DNA of 64,000 nt from Sciurus carolinensis (GCF_902686445.1 NC_062219.1:110299160-110363159); one strand, 5' to 3'. Positions 43,541 through 55,410 are shown, counted from the stretch's first letter. Notes: generated by a model from the letters alone, not told the origin. Translations and numbers: made by a program.

Positions 43541-46263
43541 TTTGATTTTGCTTCATTTGAGAGGAGGACGAGGGTGATTACGTTTTAAATCACATTTACA
43601 TTTAGAGTACGATGATTACATTTTAAACCAATGATACTCTTTTAACTCTGACACACATGTTTATTATAGCCTCTTTCAAGTCTGACAATATTTAGCTGAT
43701 GCATCAGAAGTTTTATAAGATGTCTCATTCTAAAAAAGCTGAACCCAAGTCAGAAAACTCTTTAACTGGGGAATGTTTCCAATGAGCCACATTACTGAGT
43801 CTGTTTCTCTGTTTCTGAAATATGCATGTCATGAGCTAACGTACATTTTCATTAGGAAATGTCAGGGAACAGGCCATTTAATCATGCCTCTATCACATGA
43901 TATTTGATGGTATCAGTCTCATCATTCAAACAATGCCAAGAATCAGATGTGCTTGGGATTCTAGTGAGTTAGAGATTCAAGTCGCCGTGGATTTACATCA
44001 TGAATTTTCAGTTCTTATCAGTCAGAAGGATACCACTTCATGGCAGTATTTGAAATGAGGAGCATTAACAAATCATTATAGTTTTGAATATTTTAAGGGG
44101 GGAATATGCTAATGTGGTAGCATTTTCTTATTGATCCTTCACTTTTCATTTATAGTCAACCTGCATCTCTGCTTCAGTCAAAAAGCTAAAGAGGGTCCCA
44201 GACATTAGCCATAACTTCCAGTTCACTTGTCATGAGAGGGCTTGCGAGCCCTTGTTCTCAATGCAGTTATGACCTCTCTGGTCCACAGAGGGCTTGTCCC
44301 GGGCCCTAATCATAGAAGAGGCCTCAGTTTACCTTCCTGATTCTACTTTCGGAGCTCCTTCAGAAGTGAAAGCTATGCTCTAACCACCTTCAATCTTTTT
44401 CCTCAAGCAAACTGAGGTATTTCTTGCTTACTTTGCTTGGTTGGTTTGGATTTTCCATTTACCTCTTGCACTGGGTGGTGCCTTCCTGGGACTGGAACTA
44501 CCTCTTAACTCTCGTTGTGTTTACAGGTGCTTCTTCCATGACTGATTAAGCTTTGTGTCTTGGTATCAAACTTATTTTTGTTTCTTCCAACATTCCAAAC
44601 ATCGAAGCGATTTTTAGGCACAGGCCTCAATTGGCTTCTCTACGTGTTCCCAGGAAGCTGCAGTGTTTACTTCCTACATCCTGTCCCTTTATCCAAAACC
44701 TACCCCTTCCCTTGGCTTCTGGTAAAATATTTTTAAACCAACTGCATGCTTCCTGAGAATTTATAAAGACTATTCATTTCCATTTTTTTTCCAAGCTAAT
44801 GCCAACATTTTAGTTCCCCAAGCTAAAATTAAGAAACATGCAGGATTTTTTTCTTCGCTGGTACCACTTCTCTGTGGACACTTCCTGCAGGGTTTTCTCT
44901 CTGCCCAACAAAAGCAGGGATAGATTTATTTCTCATCCTTCTAGCTATTCAGGGCTCCAGGTAGGGCTGACCCACCAGCAGTTCTGTGCAGGATCCAAGT
45001 TAGGGATGAACTGGGCTATCTGCTCTAGAAAAAAGAAACTTGGTCATGAGGGCCACCCACCTGACACCATCCTGGGGCTTTGGACTGGCCTTTTAAGAGG
45101 GAAAAAGGGGAAAAGAAAAAAAATAATAATACAGCAAATCTGATCTCAGCACTACCCGTGGAGGCATTAATGTGGTTTCTAGCAAACTGCTCATAAAATT
45201 CATGGCTGTAGCTAATTGCTACCATGTTCTTCCTTATATACTCCCATATTAAATTTGAAAGAAAGAAAGAAAAACCCTTTCAAAGCCATATTAATCCATG
45301 CACAGCAGTGGAATGCATGATCTAAAGTAAGCCTTTCGCATCACCACAGCTATGTGGGCTAGCTGTCAAACGGTGGATTTCATGTCACTCGCAATACAAT
45401 GAACAATGCCTTTGCCAGCCCAGCCCGGCTCCCCTCATGCTCAGTAGCACTAACCAGCGTGGAGTGCCGAGTGAGTGTGCACATGTGGATGTCAGCGTAT
45501 CAGCCTCCCTGCCCTCTCTAGGGAATTTGGTGTCTTTCTGTCTCCCTCTGGCCCACATATGCATTGCTTGGAAATCCACAGCAGAGGAGTGGTGGCCAGG
45601 GCCAAACTCCAGCTGCCATCTTACTCCCCCATGAAGATGTCTCACTGCAAGCGCCATGCAATGTTCTAAGGTCAACCTTGCCTTGAGGAAGTGCTTATAA
45701 GGACTTAACCATAAACTCAACAAACCTATCACACTTTTGAAAATTCTTAGTAGTAGAAAGTCCCTCCTGGAATTAATTATCCCAAGTATTCATCTGAACT
45801 GGGCGGCTCCTCAGCTGGTGGGCACTAGCATGGCTGTGTTAGTTGCTCAGGTCAACCCACATTCTGATTGGTCTGACATCCATTCTGATAGGGTGTGGGA
45901 TCCATTTCAGTTGGTCCTGGCATCCCTTCTGATGGTTCAAACCAGCATCTAACTGATGGAGACATATTATTCATGTGTTAAATGTGATAAGGCAAGCCAA
46001 GGAAACAGTAAGTTCAAACAATATCGATAACTGGATAGCAACTAGTCAAAGGTATGTCCTGGTCTGCATGAACAGTTTACCTTGGAATTTTCTGCTTCTG
46101 CATAAAAACATGACCCTCACCTGAGTATAGCATGGATGTCATTGAAGAATTGCTACAGATTACTGTTTCTTTTTTCAAACCTGCCTGAGTGCTGAGCAGG
46201 TAAATTAAAGAAGACTGATGTAGTCTCCTTGAGAGGGAAAGACTGAGCCTGCAATATCTTTTC
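43541..46263. other. 2.7 kb without recognised repeats or genes
   Basis: Notably repeat-poor for this window. A small (GAAA)n run lies at 45258-45273. Chance frames up to 115 codons (45385-45732 minus) show no domain. 43560-44110 is AT-rich with several TAAT/ATTA cores and may include conserved non-coding sequence. Confidence 0.35.
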
Positions 46264-46290
46264 TATCTTATCTTATCTTATCTTATCTCT
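46264..46290. repeat. (ATCTT)n minisatellite-like run
   Basis: Five consecutive ATCTT units are visible. Confidence 0.95.
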
Positions 46291-46781
46291 CCCTCCAACC
46301 TCAGCATCATGTCCTGTAGTGAATAAACACTTCCTTTGATGCCCTGGATCCATTCTGGGCCTAAGCCAGCCCCAATCAAGCCAGGTAGTAAGTTAGAAAC
46401 CTCATCCCAATCAATGGGCATGTTTGGAGTTGGTTTGGAATTAGTCATACAGGTTGATGGCTCACAGGAAAGAGATGACCATTTTGTGTTCACCAAGTTT
46501 TATCCTCATGCTCTTGGTCCCTGTTACTCCATGTCTGACTATTTCCTGAGACAGGTGCCCTGCCTGGAACCACAGCCCACAATGCAGTTCTGTGCTCAAT
46601 TTAGGTGATACCTCTTACCTCCAGACGTAGCTCCTCTTTAGATGGCTTCTTCAATCCCCTCATTCCTCTGTCTGTTTCTAGAGGAAGAATTCTGAAGATG
46701 GGGTGTCAAGACAGATCTCAATTCTAGTCAGTGAAGAGATTATATGGGGATGAACATGACCAATGTTCTCTTTCTCTGGTT
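46291..46781. other. No recognised feature
   Basis: Overlapping chance frames occur on both strands at 46278-46608. No repeat was recognised. Confidence 0.4.
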
Positions 46782-46828
46782 TCTTTTTTTTCTTTCTTTC
46801 TTTCTTTTTTTTTTTTTTTTTTTTTTAG
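46782..46828. repeat. (CTTT)n followed by poly(T)
   Basis: TTTCTTTCTTTCTTTC runs into more than 20 T bases. No SINE body lies to either side. Confidence 0.95.
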
Positions 46829-49800
46829 TACATCCTTACATCCTTATATCAGAGTGATAGAATAAAACCAGATAGGGACCCAGGGAAGAAAGGGCCAGAC
46901 TTTAATCTAGGTCTCAGATTAGAGGAAAAAAGTGGGGTCCTTACGATTTACACATGATCCAGCTTTGTGCCTCAGGGATAAGATCAAAAAATTAGTGCCA
47001 AATTCTAAGTTTGAAATAAAGTGGTTTCCCCTTACCTCTGTCATTCATGAACCTGCAGCAATGATAAGAGTCTGGTTGATTATTAGAGATTCATCGTCTT
47101 GTACAAATCCACTTCAACAAGCATCACAATAACCAGGTCTCTTCCTTAGGTTCAGGAGCACATTCGCCATATTCCCCCCATTGGCTGGGTTTTTTTTTCT
47201 TCTAACAGACAAAAGTTCCTGGATGCACAAGACATCCAACCTCCAGACAAGAACTTTGCCCCTAGCCAAATATTCTCGCTACTTCGTCCCATCCTCCATA
47301 CTGGCATCTTAGGATGCATGTGTCAATGCACATTCAACCCAAGGTCAAGCATCAACATTGTGAGCCTAGCTCTCCTCCCTTCTTCAGGGCCTGTACCAAA
47401 GCTGGCTTCACAGGTCCTGATATATGTCCCCCCTCTGCTGCCCAATATTAGAATTTGCAAACCTGCAATAGAAAGGTTGCCAAGGACTCATAAGTGGGTG
47501 GACAAGGATAAGAGGAAGGACATGCTATGATCAGAGATGGCTGTGGTCAGCTCCGATGGCTGCTGCCCAGTCACAGGATGGAGTCCCCAGAGCATACCAT
47601 CTTGCAGATGTGGAAACTGGAAGATAAAGTGCCATGCCTCAAGGACTCGGGAAGGAACGAGTCTCCAGGGCATTGAGGAGATCTTAAAAAGGAGAGAGGC
47701 AGTTATCTCTGTGATTGAAAAGTATCTGTTGATTCAAAGTGAAAGAAAAGAGGTTAATACCTGAATTAGGCTGAATGGTTTGAGTTTTTTATTTGTCGGT
47801 AGCCCGTACCACTGATTCCTGATGTAGGAGAGAAGCTGATGGAACTTGAAAGAAAACTAAAATTGGGTTTAGCTTGAAGTCATTTTTGAAAAATTGTTAT
47901 CCATTTGAAGCTAAAGAATTAGAGAAGACAGACAATGTGATATCCCAAGTCTATCACTAATGTGTGCATTTTGACCAAGGTAAATGCAGATCTCAAGAAA
48001 TGGCCCCTCTTACCTCAATACAATAGTCTTCTGATTTCAGTCACTTTCCCCAAATAACCCACATCAGTAGACCAGAGCAAGAGGAACGGAGAGAGGGGCT
48101 TGGCAAAAGGCATGGAATAAACCAGTAGATATTTGGGAATTCTTGTGAGTGAGTGATGTCTTGTAAAGTATGTCCATAGGCACTAGTTGGGTCCCATTCC
48201 CATCGGCAGATCAGTCCCACCTAGATCCTGATTTTGGCTAACAGAGTAACATAACATATTCTAATAGACTGAGGACAAACCCTTCTTAAAAGATCAGGAA
48301 AGCCAAACAGCTGATACAGTGCTCAATGCAGAAAGGCGAGAGACCAAAGCACATCCAAATCCTGGAGCCACTGTCACTCCATCCTCAGATGCTAAAGTTT
48401 CTCAAGCAAGTGTCTCAAGCGTCTCTTCATTCTGTCCAGTGACATCTCCACCTGGCTTTAAAAAAAAAAGTCATTGCAGATGAAATGAATGGGTCTTCTA
48501 CAGGTGGCTTTCAGAGGAATACATAAGAGATAGGCACAAAAGATGAACACTAACTCAAACACAAAAATACAAGTTCGGCTTAACTGGAAGAAGAGTGTCA
48601 AGGAGATCAGCATCCTTCCTGATGGGGTAACTGGCCATTCTGATTGGCCAGGGACTGAGAGGACTCCCAGGTAGGGAATTTTTTAGGGCTAGAACTAGGA
48701 GAGTCCTAAACTAACCAGGACAGTTGGTCCCTCTGATCCATACTTTGTAGACTAATCCAAGAGTCAAGGGAGGTCTTGGGGCTGGTTTCATTGCTGTGTG
48801 TTTGCAGGATGAGAGAACCAAACAGATCTTTTCAGCTCTTGTTTGGCTTCTTTTGTCTCTGGAAAGAAGAATGCTCGTCTTCAGGCCAAGAAGAGTAAAA
48901 TGAAAATCTATGAAGGGTCTATCAAAGCTCCTGATGAATGTAGTAGTAGTAAGAGTGACTCCAGCTGTCCAAATTCCATCAAGGGTTCTGGCCTGGAAAT
49001 TTTTTATTTGAGAGAAATAGCAGTAGGAATTACCTAACCCCTGGTGACAGTCATTAGAGAAAAGTTCTCACACTTGAGCGTGTTTGATGTCTTCCTGGGA
49101 AACTTCTGGGGAAGGCAGAGACCAGGGCTCCACCTTTGGATGGGCCTAAAAGGTGTTGTTCTGCACGTTCCATAATAACGCCAAATGGTTCCTTTAAAGA
49201 TGACTCTTTAATGGACCACTCTTTCAAAAACATGTGTTTCAAGAATATTGGTGAACACTTAACTAGTGAATAAACCAGCAAGCAAACCAAAAGAGATTAG
49301 AGATTTAAAAAGAAAATACAAATACCTGTGTGTGTGTGTGTATTTTGTGTGTATGCAGGCGTATGCCATTTTAATTTTCAAATAAGAAATTTCTAAGACA
49401 GACTTCACAAAACAACCTCATGAGCCATTGGCAATTCCTGTCAGAGGCAGGGAAATGCTTCTCAAAGAACAGTCAAAGCAATTCGTGGCGGCAGAGCCTG
49501 GTCCTTGATGTCTCATCTCTCTAGAGATCTTTGCTTTTAACATAACTAAGCACTATTCTGATTCATCTATCTGCCTGGATTCAGTGTCTTTACACACACA
49601 CACACACACAAAATGAGCCTCAAGGTAAAAATCAAAGACATCTCTGCAAACCGAAGCATAACATATATAGCACTTGGGTACATTTTTGCCGTTCAGTGGG
49701 CTAGACAGTGGCAGGTATGCAAATCAGAGTCCTGGAAACCACATGGCTACAGATGCCAGGGTAGGCACCTCCCTGCCACCCAGTTGGCCCACGTGCTAAT

Positions 49801-49954
49801 AATAATATTTCCCTCCTATCTGGTTGCTAATTCTCTGATGCAAATGAAGAAGAAGAGGAAAAAGAAGAGACCTGCCAACTAGCTCTGCAGAAAAATTCCT
49901 GCCAGATTGATGATTTCTCTCTGTTGTTAACTTTGGTTTCTGGAATAATAACAA
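46829..49954. other. Repeat-poor 3.1 kb, no gene seen
   Basis: Holds (TG)n at 49326-49341, (CA)n at 49591-49610 and a GAA-rich run at 49844-49868. No SINE, LINE or LTR was recognised. The 64-codon frame at 48843-49037 is Lys/Ser-rich with no family match. Confidence 0.35.
49591..49610. repeat. (CA)n microsatellite
   Basis: About ten AC units. Confidence 0.95.
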
Positions 49955-50150
49955 ACATGTGCCTAGTACTTTACTCTCTAATGAAGTCCTATAATGTCTA
50001 TTATTATTTCATTTTATCTTCCCATCGGCCCCATGAAGTAGATAGAACAAGTGGTTTAATGACACCTGAGCCCTAAGGGCTGAGATGGGGTCAGAACTCA
50101 GAAGATCAGAGGAGGGATTTGAACTCAGGCTCCTGATTACACATCCGAAA
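49955..50150 (-). repeat. MIR SINE fragment
   Basis: TGTGCCTAGTACTTTACTCT, GTCTATTATTATTTCATTTT ATCTTCCCATCGGCCCCATG AAGTAGATAG and GAGGGATTTGAACTCAGGCT CCTGATTACA match reverse MIR order with one rearranged part. Confidence 0.65.
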
Positions 50151-50345
50151 CCACATTTCTCTGGGCCAGCAATTGGCTCCTTAAATCCTTTGTGGAAAAT
50201 GGGGGAGTGCAAATTATTTAATGAGCTAATTCGTCCATTAAACAAAGGGCTCAGAGAGTTGTGGCTGCTCTCCTGATCACCGCTATATTTGTGTTTGCTT
50301 TTCCTTAAAATCTCAAAATTAACTTCATTATGTTTTTGAGTGGGT
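50151..50345. other. Candidate conserved non-coding element
   Basis: Repeat-free text rich in homeodomain-type cores: TTATTTAATGAGCTAATTCG TCCATTAAAC. It also has long words of even composition such as CTCTGGGCCAGCAATTGGCT. Conservation is a guess from composition only. Confidence 0.25.
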
Positions 50346-50359
50346 GGATGCCAACCCAT

Positions 50360-50387
50360 ATCTGTAGGGAATTATCTGTAGGGAATT
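50360..50387. repeat. Perfect 14-bp tandem duplication
   Basis: ATCTGTAGGGAATT occurs twice with no gap, so it is likely a recent slippage or microduplication event. Confidence 0.95.
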
Positions 50388-50559
50388 ACGATTCTGGGCT
50401 GGAAGGAAGCTCCCTCTTGGATGTCTTGCAAGACCCATCAAGGAACGTGATGGAAATTGAGCCTGTCATTAATGAGACAGGGCAATTTGGCACAGAGGAA
50501 AAAACATCCTAAAATGACTGTGTCAGCAACCTCATTGCACTCCCGGCTGAAACAGATGA

Positions 50560-50685
50560 GTAACCAACTCCCAGAGGGCAGGGACCACGAGGCTAAACAC
50601 TTACATCTGCCTCGGTGCCCAGCACAGTGTCACAGAAAGAGGAGCAGCCTGGAAATGTTTGTGAAATGAACCATTCAGGATGACT
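50560..50685 (+). mobile_element. L2 3'-end fragment
   Basis: CTCCCAGAGGGCAGGGACCA, CTCGGTGCCCAGCACAGTGT and GAAATGTTTGTGAAATGAAC follow the plus L2 3' end ('GAGGGCAGGGA...CTGGCACATAG...TTTGTTGAATGAA'). Confidence 0.65.
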
Positions 50686-51799
50686 ACATGCTTTGTGAGC
50701 TAGAAAGAAGTCTAGGAAGCAAAGTTGAAGAGTAAAACTATTAGGATCTGAGGGTTGCCCAACCCAGCTCCATCCTTATCAGAAGAGCATTTCCCTCTCC
50801 CTTCTCTTGGGTAAAGTGCTCTAATGAAGAGAAAAAGGAACTTAGCATCTTATTTCTCAATAATCCATACAAAATCCACCAGGGGAAGCCAGGCAAGCAA
50901 AGCAATCAAGCCAAAGTGGGTTAATAGCCAAGGGGGAAGCTGCCTCAAATCAAAACCTAGAGTACGAGCTAGGAGAAAAATCAGTGTCAATCACACACAT
51001 TTGTAAAATGATCCTTCCCACTCACGTGAAGTTGCCTATATGTTTAAAGGTTAAATGCATTACCAGCTGGCAAATGACCTTCTGGAGAGAGAAAGGGGAA
51101 GCAAGAGAGACCAGTGCTTCAGAAGTAACATGTTTAATAAAAATAATCCCCCCTCACATTTCTGACACTGCCAAGCAGTCACACCATCCTGTCTCGGGTC
51201 ACCAGATGCAACTCCATGAACTCAGAGGAAATTATAGAAATCCATCATGGCTGAGTTTTCTGACCTGGTTATTACTTGCTGCTTTTTATCTTTCAAACGG
51301 TCCCTAAATTTAATTGCCTCGTTGTAATGGATTAACCTCTGAGGTCCACAGTAGCATTCATATTGTGTTCAAAGGGAAGTTGGCAGGATCTGAGCCAGGT
51401 TTTGGAGAACACTTTTATCAGACCAAAGCCATCTCTGCTCAGTGCTGGGTAACTCCAGCCAGCTCTTGTCTGTAGAGGTCACATGAATGTCCAGGCAAAG
51501 AGAAGCAAAAAATTCTCTCCTGTAACCTGGAGGAATCAGCACCATCTCCAAGCTGATTTCAAGATGGAAGAGGAGTCAGCAATGACCAAGGAACTAATTC
51601 TGCAAATGGATGTTAGAAGCTCTGGTTTTAAAGGATGGACAGACATGGGTCTTAGTCTCTCCTGTTGTGTTTATCTCTCCATTTCTTCTATATCACTCAA
51701 ACATGTCCCTACCATTTCCTACATGTAAAAAGCACCTTACTTGACCCACACCCCTATTTCTTTGCTTTTCTTTAAAAGCCAAATTCTTGAAAGATATTC
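50686..51799. other. No recognised feature
   Basis: Chance frames up to 107 codons. No repeats or exons are supported. Confidence 0.4.
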
Positions 51800-52476
51800 C
51801 TTAAGCAGGTCACATCTCGCTCCTCCCTATTTTATTCCACCGTCTCTTGTCGGAATCACCAACAAACTTCCACAGAGCCTGATTCCATAAATACTTTTCT
51901 GGTTCATCTTCACTCCCTTGGTGGTAGACAGCTTCCTCCTTGAAACGCTCCAGACAGGTAGAGCACCCCACTCCTAGTCCTCAACCTCCCCATTCCTTCC
52001 TTCATGCCTTTTCCAGTCCCACTCCTACACACCTGTCAATGTCAGTGCCTTTCCTGGGTCCTCTTCTCACTTCTCATCCATTCCTATGACTTTAAATGTC
52101 ATCTTTACCTGGTGACTCTGGAATGCATGTCTCTTCTGAATTCTCTTCTGAATTTCAGACTAGCATGTTCATTTGCTTTTCTGACATCACTGATGTATCT
52201 CAGAGAGATCACAAGCCTCTGCCCAAGTTTATTTTCTTGAGCATTCACCTTCTCAGTCGATGGCAAATGCATCCACATAATCGCTCAAGCCGAATCTGGC
52301 TGGGCAGCTTCCTTGAGCGCTACTCCTCCCTCCTGGCCAATCCACAGGCCACTCGTGTCAATTGCACCTTCCAAGGATATCTCAAAACAGGTCCACTTCT
52401 CTTCATATCCAGGGACATCAAGCCACCAACTTCTTCTCTCCAAATAGCACAAAATCCTCCCACCAGGGCCCCCTTT
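51800..52476 (+). mobile_element. L2 LINE, ORF2-to-3' region, left part
   Basis: Consecutive L2 landmarks: TCACCAACAAACTTCCACAG, GGTAGACAGCTTCCTCCTTG AAACGCTCC, TGGGTCCTCTTCTCACTTCT, CATTCCTATGACTTTAAATG TCATCTTTAC and CATCCACATAATCGCTCAAG CCGAATCTG. Reverse-transcriptase-derived coding text is no longer readable. A 172-codon frame at 52096-52614 falls in it by chance. It is split at about 52477 by an LTR. Confidence 0.75.
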
Positions 52477-52851
52477 TTGTTAGTCAGCTTTGTGTGTCAC
52501 TGTGACCAAACTACCCGTCAGGAACAACTTAGAGGAAGGAAAGTTTATTTTGGCTCATGCTTCCAAAGGTTTAGTCCATGGTCGACTGACTCCATTGCTC
52601 TGGGCCCAAGGTGAGCAGGTCATCATGAGAGGGAAAGGGGCAAAGGGCCACAGAGAAGATGAAACTTTCAAGGGCATGCCCCCAAGTGACCCACCTCCTC
52701 CAGCCACACCCACCTGCCTACAGTTACTACCAGTCAGTCCATTCGAACTAGGATGAACTGATTAGGTTACATCTCCCACAATTCAATCATTTTCCCCCTG
52801 ACTATTCCTCTATTAACTTTTGGAGAGACCTCTCATACCCAAACCATAATA
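52477..52851 (-). mobile_element. MaLR-type LTR nested in L2
   Basis: TGTTAGTCAGCTTTGTGTGT CACTGTGACC, GGAAGGAAAGTTTATTTTGG CTCATGC, GTCCATGGTCGACTGACTCC, AAGGGCATGCCCCCAAGTGA CCCACCTCC and ACCTCTCATACCCAAACCAT AATA follow the reverse order of a rodent-lineage MaLR LTR. CCCTTT occurs close to both edges (52472-52476 area and 52853-52857), compatible with a short target duplication. Confidence 0.72.
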
Positions 52852-53112
52852 CCCTTTCCATTTACTTGTCTCACAGCAGCCAGTGACCCTCAAAGCAGGA
52901 CCCCACTCCCTCTCTCCATCTAATCTGTCTTACTAGCTTGCTTTCTGTTCTTCAAATATACCAAGCTCATTCCCACTCAGGACCTTTGCATCCACTATTC
53001 TCTCCACCCCTCCTTCTTTTGATCTTCTCATGCCTGAATCCTTCCTGTCATTCTGATAGTAGTTTAAATATCATCTCTAGGAAGAGGCAGTCTTTGCCCA
53101 CCCAAAATATAA
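52852..53112 (+). mobile_element. L2 LINE, right part
   Basis: Resumes the L2 after the LTR: TCACAGCAGCCAGTGACCCT, ATATACCAAGCTCATTCCCA CTCAGGACCTTTGCATCCAC and GTCTTTGCCCACCCAAAATA T correspond to the last several hundred bases of L2. Confidence 0.78.
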
Positions 53113-53159
53113 TATGCCAGAGAGACTTAAGTTCAAAATCTTTACCAGGAAGTTGAGAA

Positions 53160-54010
53160 AAGTTCATTATTTTCGGGGAAAGGAGGGCCCTTTGATCAGG
53201 GGTATAGAGAGAAACTGATGAGTTTAAAACACCTTTTGGAAGTATAATTAAAGATACTTGGTGATATTTGTGTATGGAAAAGGGGATGGAAATTAAGGAT
53301 AACTCTTAGATCCCTGACATGGGAACATGAATGGATGGTAATGTCCTTTACCAAGATGGAAAAGAGTACAGTTTGGAGGAGAAGCCTAAGAGACCCTTCT
53401 TGGGCATGATAAGACTGGAGTGCCTGAGCGATACCCCAATGAAGAGTCAATTAGGCACTTAGATGTGGGCTGGTGTGCAGAAGAGAGGTCTGGGTATTTC
53501 CAGGTCTGCAGTAGGTGCCTCGAGAATGGGAGCTGTCAGCAAAAATGATATTTAAGAAATCATAAGAACAGGGGAGGTCGTACAGGAAAAGAATATGCAG
53601 TAGGAAAGAACAGTGTGAAAGACATAAAACCAGCAAAAGAGACTGAGAAGAAATGGCCATGCATTCTAGGTAAAGGTCAGAAGAGAGTTTGGGGAAGCAG
53701 GAAGTGGTCAATTATGTCAGATACTACAGGGATCATCAGAAAGATGTGCCCTTTGAATTTTGCACCATAGGGGCCATTGATGACTTTAGCACTGGCAGCT
53801 TTTGGCTAGTGCTGAGGAGAATACAGACTGAGACCCATCGATGAGGAAGTGGAGGCAGACTGCGTAGGCAACACTTTCAAGAAACTTAGTGAATGATGGT
53901 AAATGGGGTAGGAGGGAAGGGGGGGCCGGGGGGAGTCTTAGCTTCCTTTGGTTTGGGGAGCCATTTGCACAGTGGCAAGCTAACAGATGACCCAGACAAG
54001 AGTGATAGGT
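53160..54010 (-). mobile_element. L2 LINE, ORF2 region, inverted relative to its neighbour
   Basis: Reverse L2 coding-region text: GAGAGGTCTGGGTATTTCCA, CCAGCAAAAGAGACTGAGAA GAAATGGCC, GGAAGTGGTCAATTATGTCA GATACTACAG (the decayed complement of the LSAAFDTVDH-type RT motif A), GGGGCCATTGATGACTTTAG and GAGGAAGTGGAGGCAGACTG CGTAGGCAAC. About 850 bases, one of the longest L2 copies here. No frame stays open. Confidence 0.75.
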
Positions 54011-54169
54011 TGAGGACATTGAAAAGAAATGAGATGATTAGAAGAGTAATGTATCCGAGACCCAGGAGAATGTAGGGTTTGGAGCATAATGCAAGCCAAT
54101 ATGTCATTTTACACTTCCAAGTAACCACACTAGAAAAAAGTCAAGAGGAAGAAGCCAACTTCATTCCAA

Positions 54170-54375
54170 GAATGTATTTCATTTTACTTTGCATATTCAA
54201 AGTATTATCATTTCAGCATCTAATTAGTATAAGCAATTATTTATGAGCTATCTTACATTGACTTTTCTTGCTAAGTATTTTATACTTACAGTACATTTCA
54301 GTTGTGACTAGATGCATTTCAAGTACTCAATAGCCACATATGGTGGTGGCTACCATATTGGGCAGTCTTGGTCTA
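54170..54375 (-). mobile_element. Ancient DNA-transposon-like repeat
   Basis: AGTACATTTCAGTTGTGACT, AGATGCATTTCAAGTACTCA ATAGCCACATATGGTGGTGG CTACCATATTGGGCAG and the AT-rich left half match a common mammalian repeat ('GCCACATTTCAAGTGCTCAATAGCCACATGTGGC'). Subfamily not assigned. Confidence 0.65.
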
Positions 54376-55325
54376 GAGCTCAGGTGGAAGAATTGGCCTT
54401 TGATAAAATAAAGAACATTTTCTCCATGGAAAGATAAAAAAGAGCTAAGGAAGGTTTGAATAGTGGCAGTGGATGAATGAGGGAGAAGGGGAGGAATATT
54501 AAAGACCACTTTATATAACTACCCATGCATTACTTAATTTTTTATTAAATGCCCCTCTCCCTTCAAATTTCCTTTTCCATACCTCTTTGGGAAGCCACTA
54601 GGTTTCTTGAGTCATAGAAGGTAGGTAGTCTTTATGTTGGAAAGCCTCCCATAATATCTAAAACAAATTCCCTTTTAAGCAATGCAGGGTTGTTTTTCAC
54701 TCATTCTCTAACCCTGTGTTCTTGGAGACCATGTGTCATTCTGTGGCAAAATGAGTGGAAGTCCCATGTCCCAAGACCAGTCTTGTCCCTAACACTTCAG
54801 TTCGCTGGGTTGTTCACTTCCTAAGGATGGCCTGAGCAACCCACAGAAGAAAGAAAAAGAAACAGTACTACATATCTAAATGCCTGTGTACACAATCCAT
54901 AATAAGAATCACAATGACAATTATACACACAGGACCAACCACATCCTCCTGGTGTTGGCAGCTGATGATCCCTCAAACCTATTTTTCTCTCACATAGGAT
55001 CAGCAGAAGCCCAAGTGTGACTTGACCTAAGCCTTTCCCTCATCTCCCTTCAAAGTTCCCACTTGGACTTTGAGGTAAATCTGATCCACATGTTTCTGAT
55101 TCATTTACACTTAACTCATCAAAATGTTATTTTCAAACAGCTCTTTGATGGCCAAGAAGTCTTTCTTAAAGATCCTTTCCTACAAATAGGAAGTTGTGGT
55201 TTGCCAAGAGGGAAAAAAAAACAAAAACTGAGCCCCCCAAAGGTCTGAATTTGACTTGAAACTATAAAATCATGATGTTTGGACCAAATGCTTTCCCATC
55301 ATTTCTAACAACCTTTCTCTCCCAG
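54376..55325. other. No recognised feature
   Basis: Repeat-free. No exon supported before the acceptor at 55325. Confidence 0.4.
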
Positions 55326-55410
55326 GTGATTTTTCAGTTTAGTTCAGTGATGGACAGAGTGAAATGCTTAGGCTGGGCAGGGTCCCTGGACCAGGATCAT
55401 TGCCCTGGAG
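55326..55410 (+). other. Possible exon with near-ideal splice sites, unproven
   Basis: A branch-point-like TTCTAAC (55302-55308) is followed by a compact pyrimidine tract ending CCTTTCTCTCCCAG at 55325. The right end is TGGAG/GTAAGT at 55410/55411. The 85-base interval is open in exactly one frame (28 codons). The peptide includes Trp, Cys and an acidic stretch but resembles no family I know. No phase-compatible partner was found in the window: joining it to 41441-41528 would hit stops. It may be a non-coding-RNA exon, a distant gene's exon, or a pseudo-exon. Confidence 0.3.

Noticed and set aside
46121..46191. Minus-strand splice-site pair (71-base pseudo-exon)
   Set aside because: Acceptor is moderate, donor is GTGAGG, and the surrounding text looks like decayed repeat. 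Weaker than the candidates listed.
48843..49037. Lys/Ser-rich 64-codon frame that faintly recalls a basic ribosomal protein
   Set aside because: No stretch could be matched to any ribosomal protein I know, and there is no A tail or target duplication to support a processed copy.
52096..52614. Longest open frame in the window (172 codons, plus)
   Set aside because: It runs through an L2 3' region and into the nested LTR, in a frame unrelated to L2 ORF2. No domain, and the length is expected by chance in CT-rich sequence.
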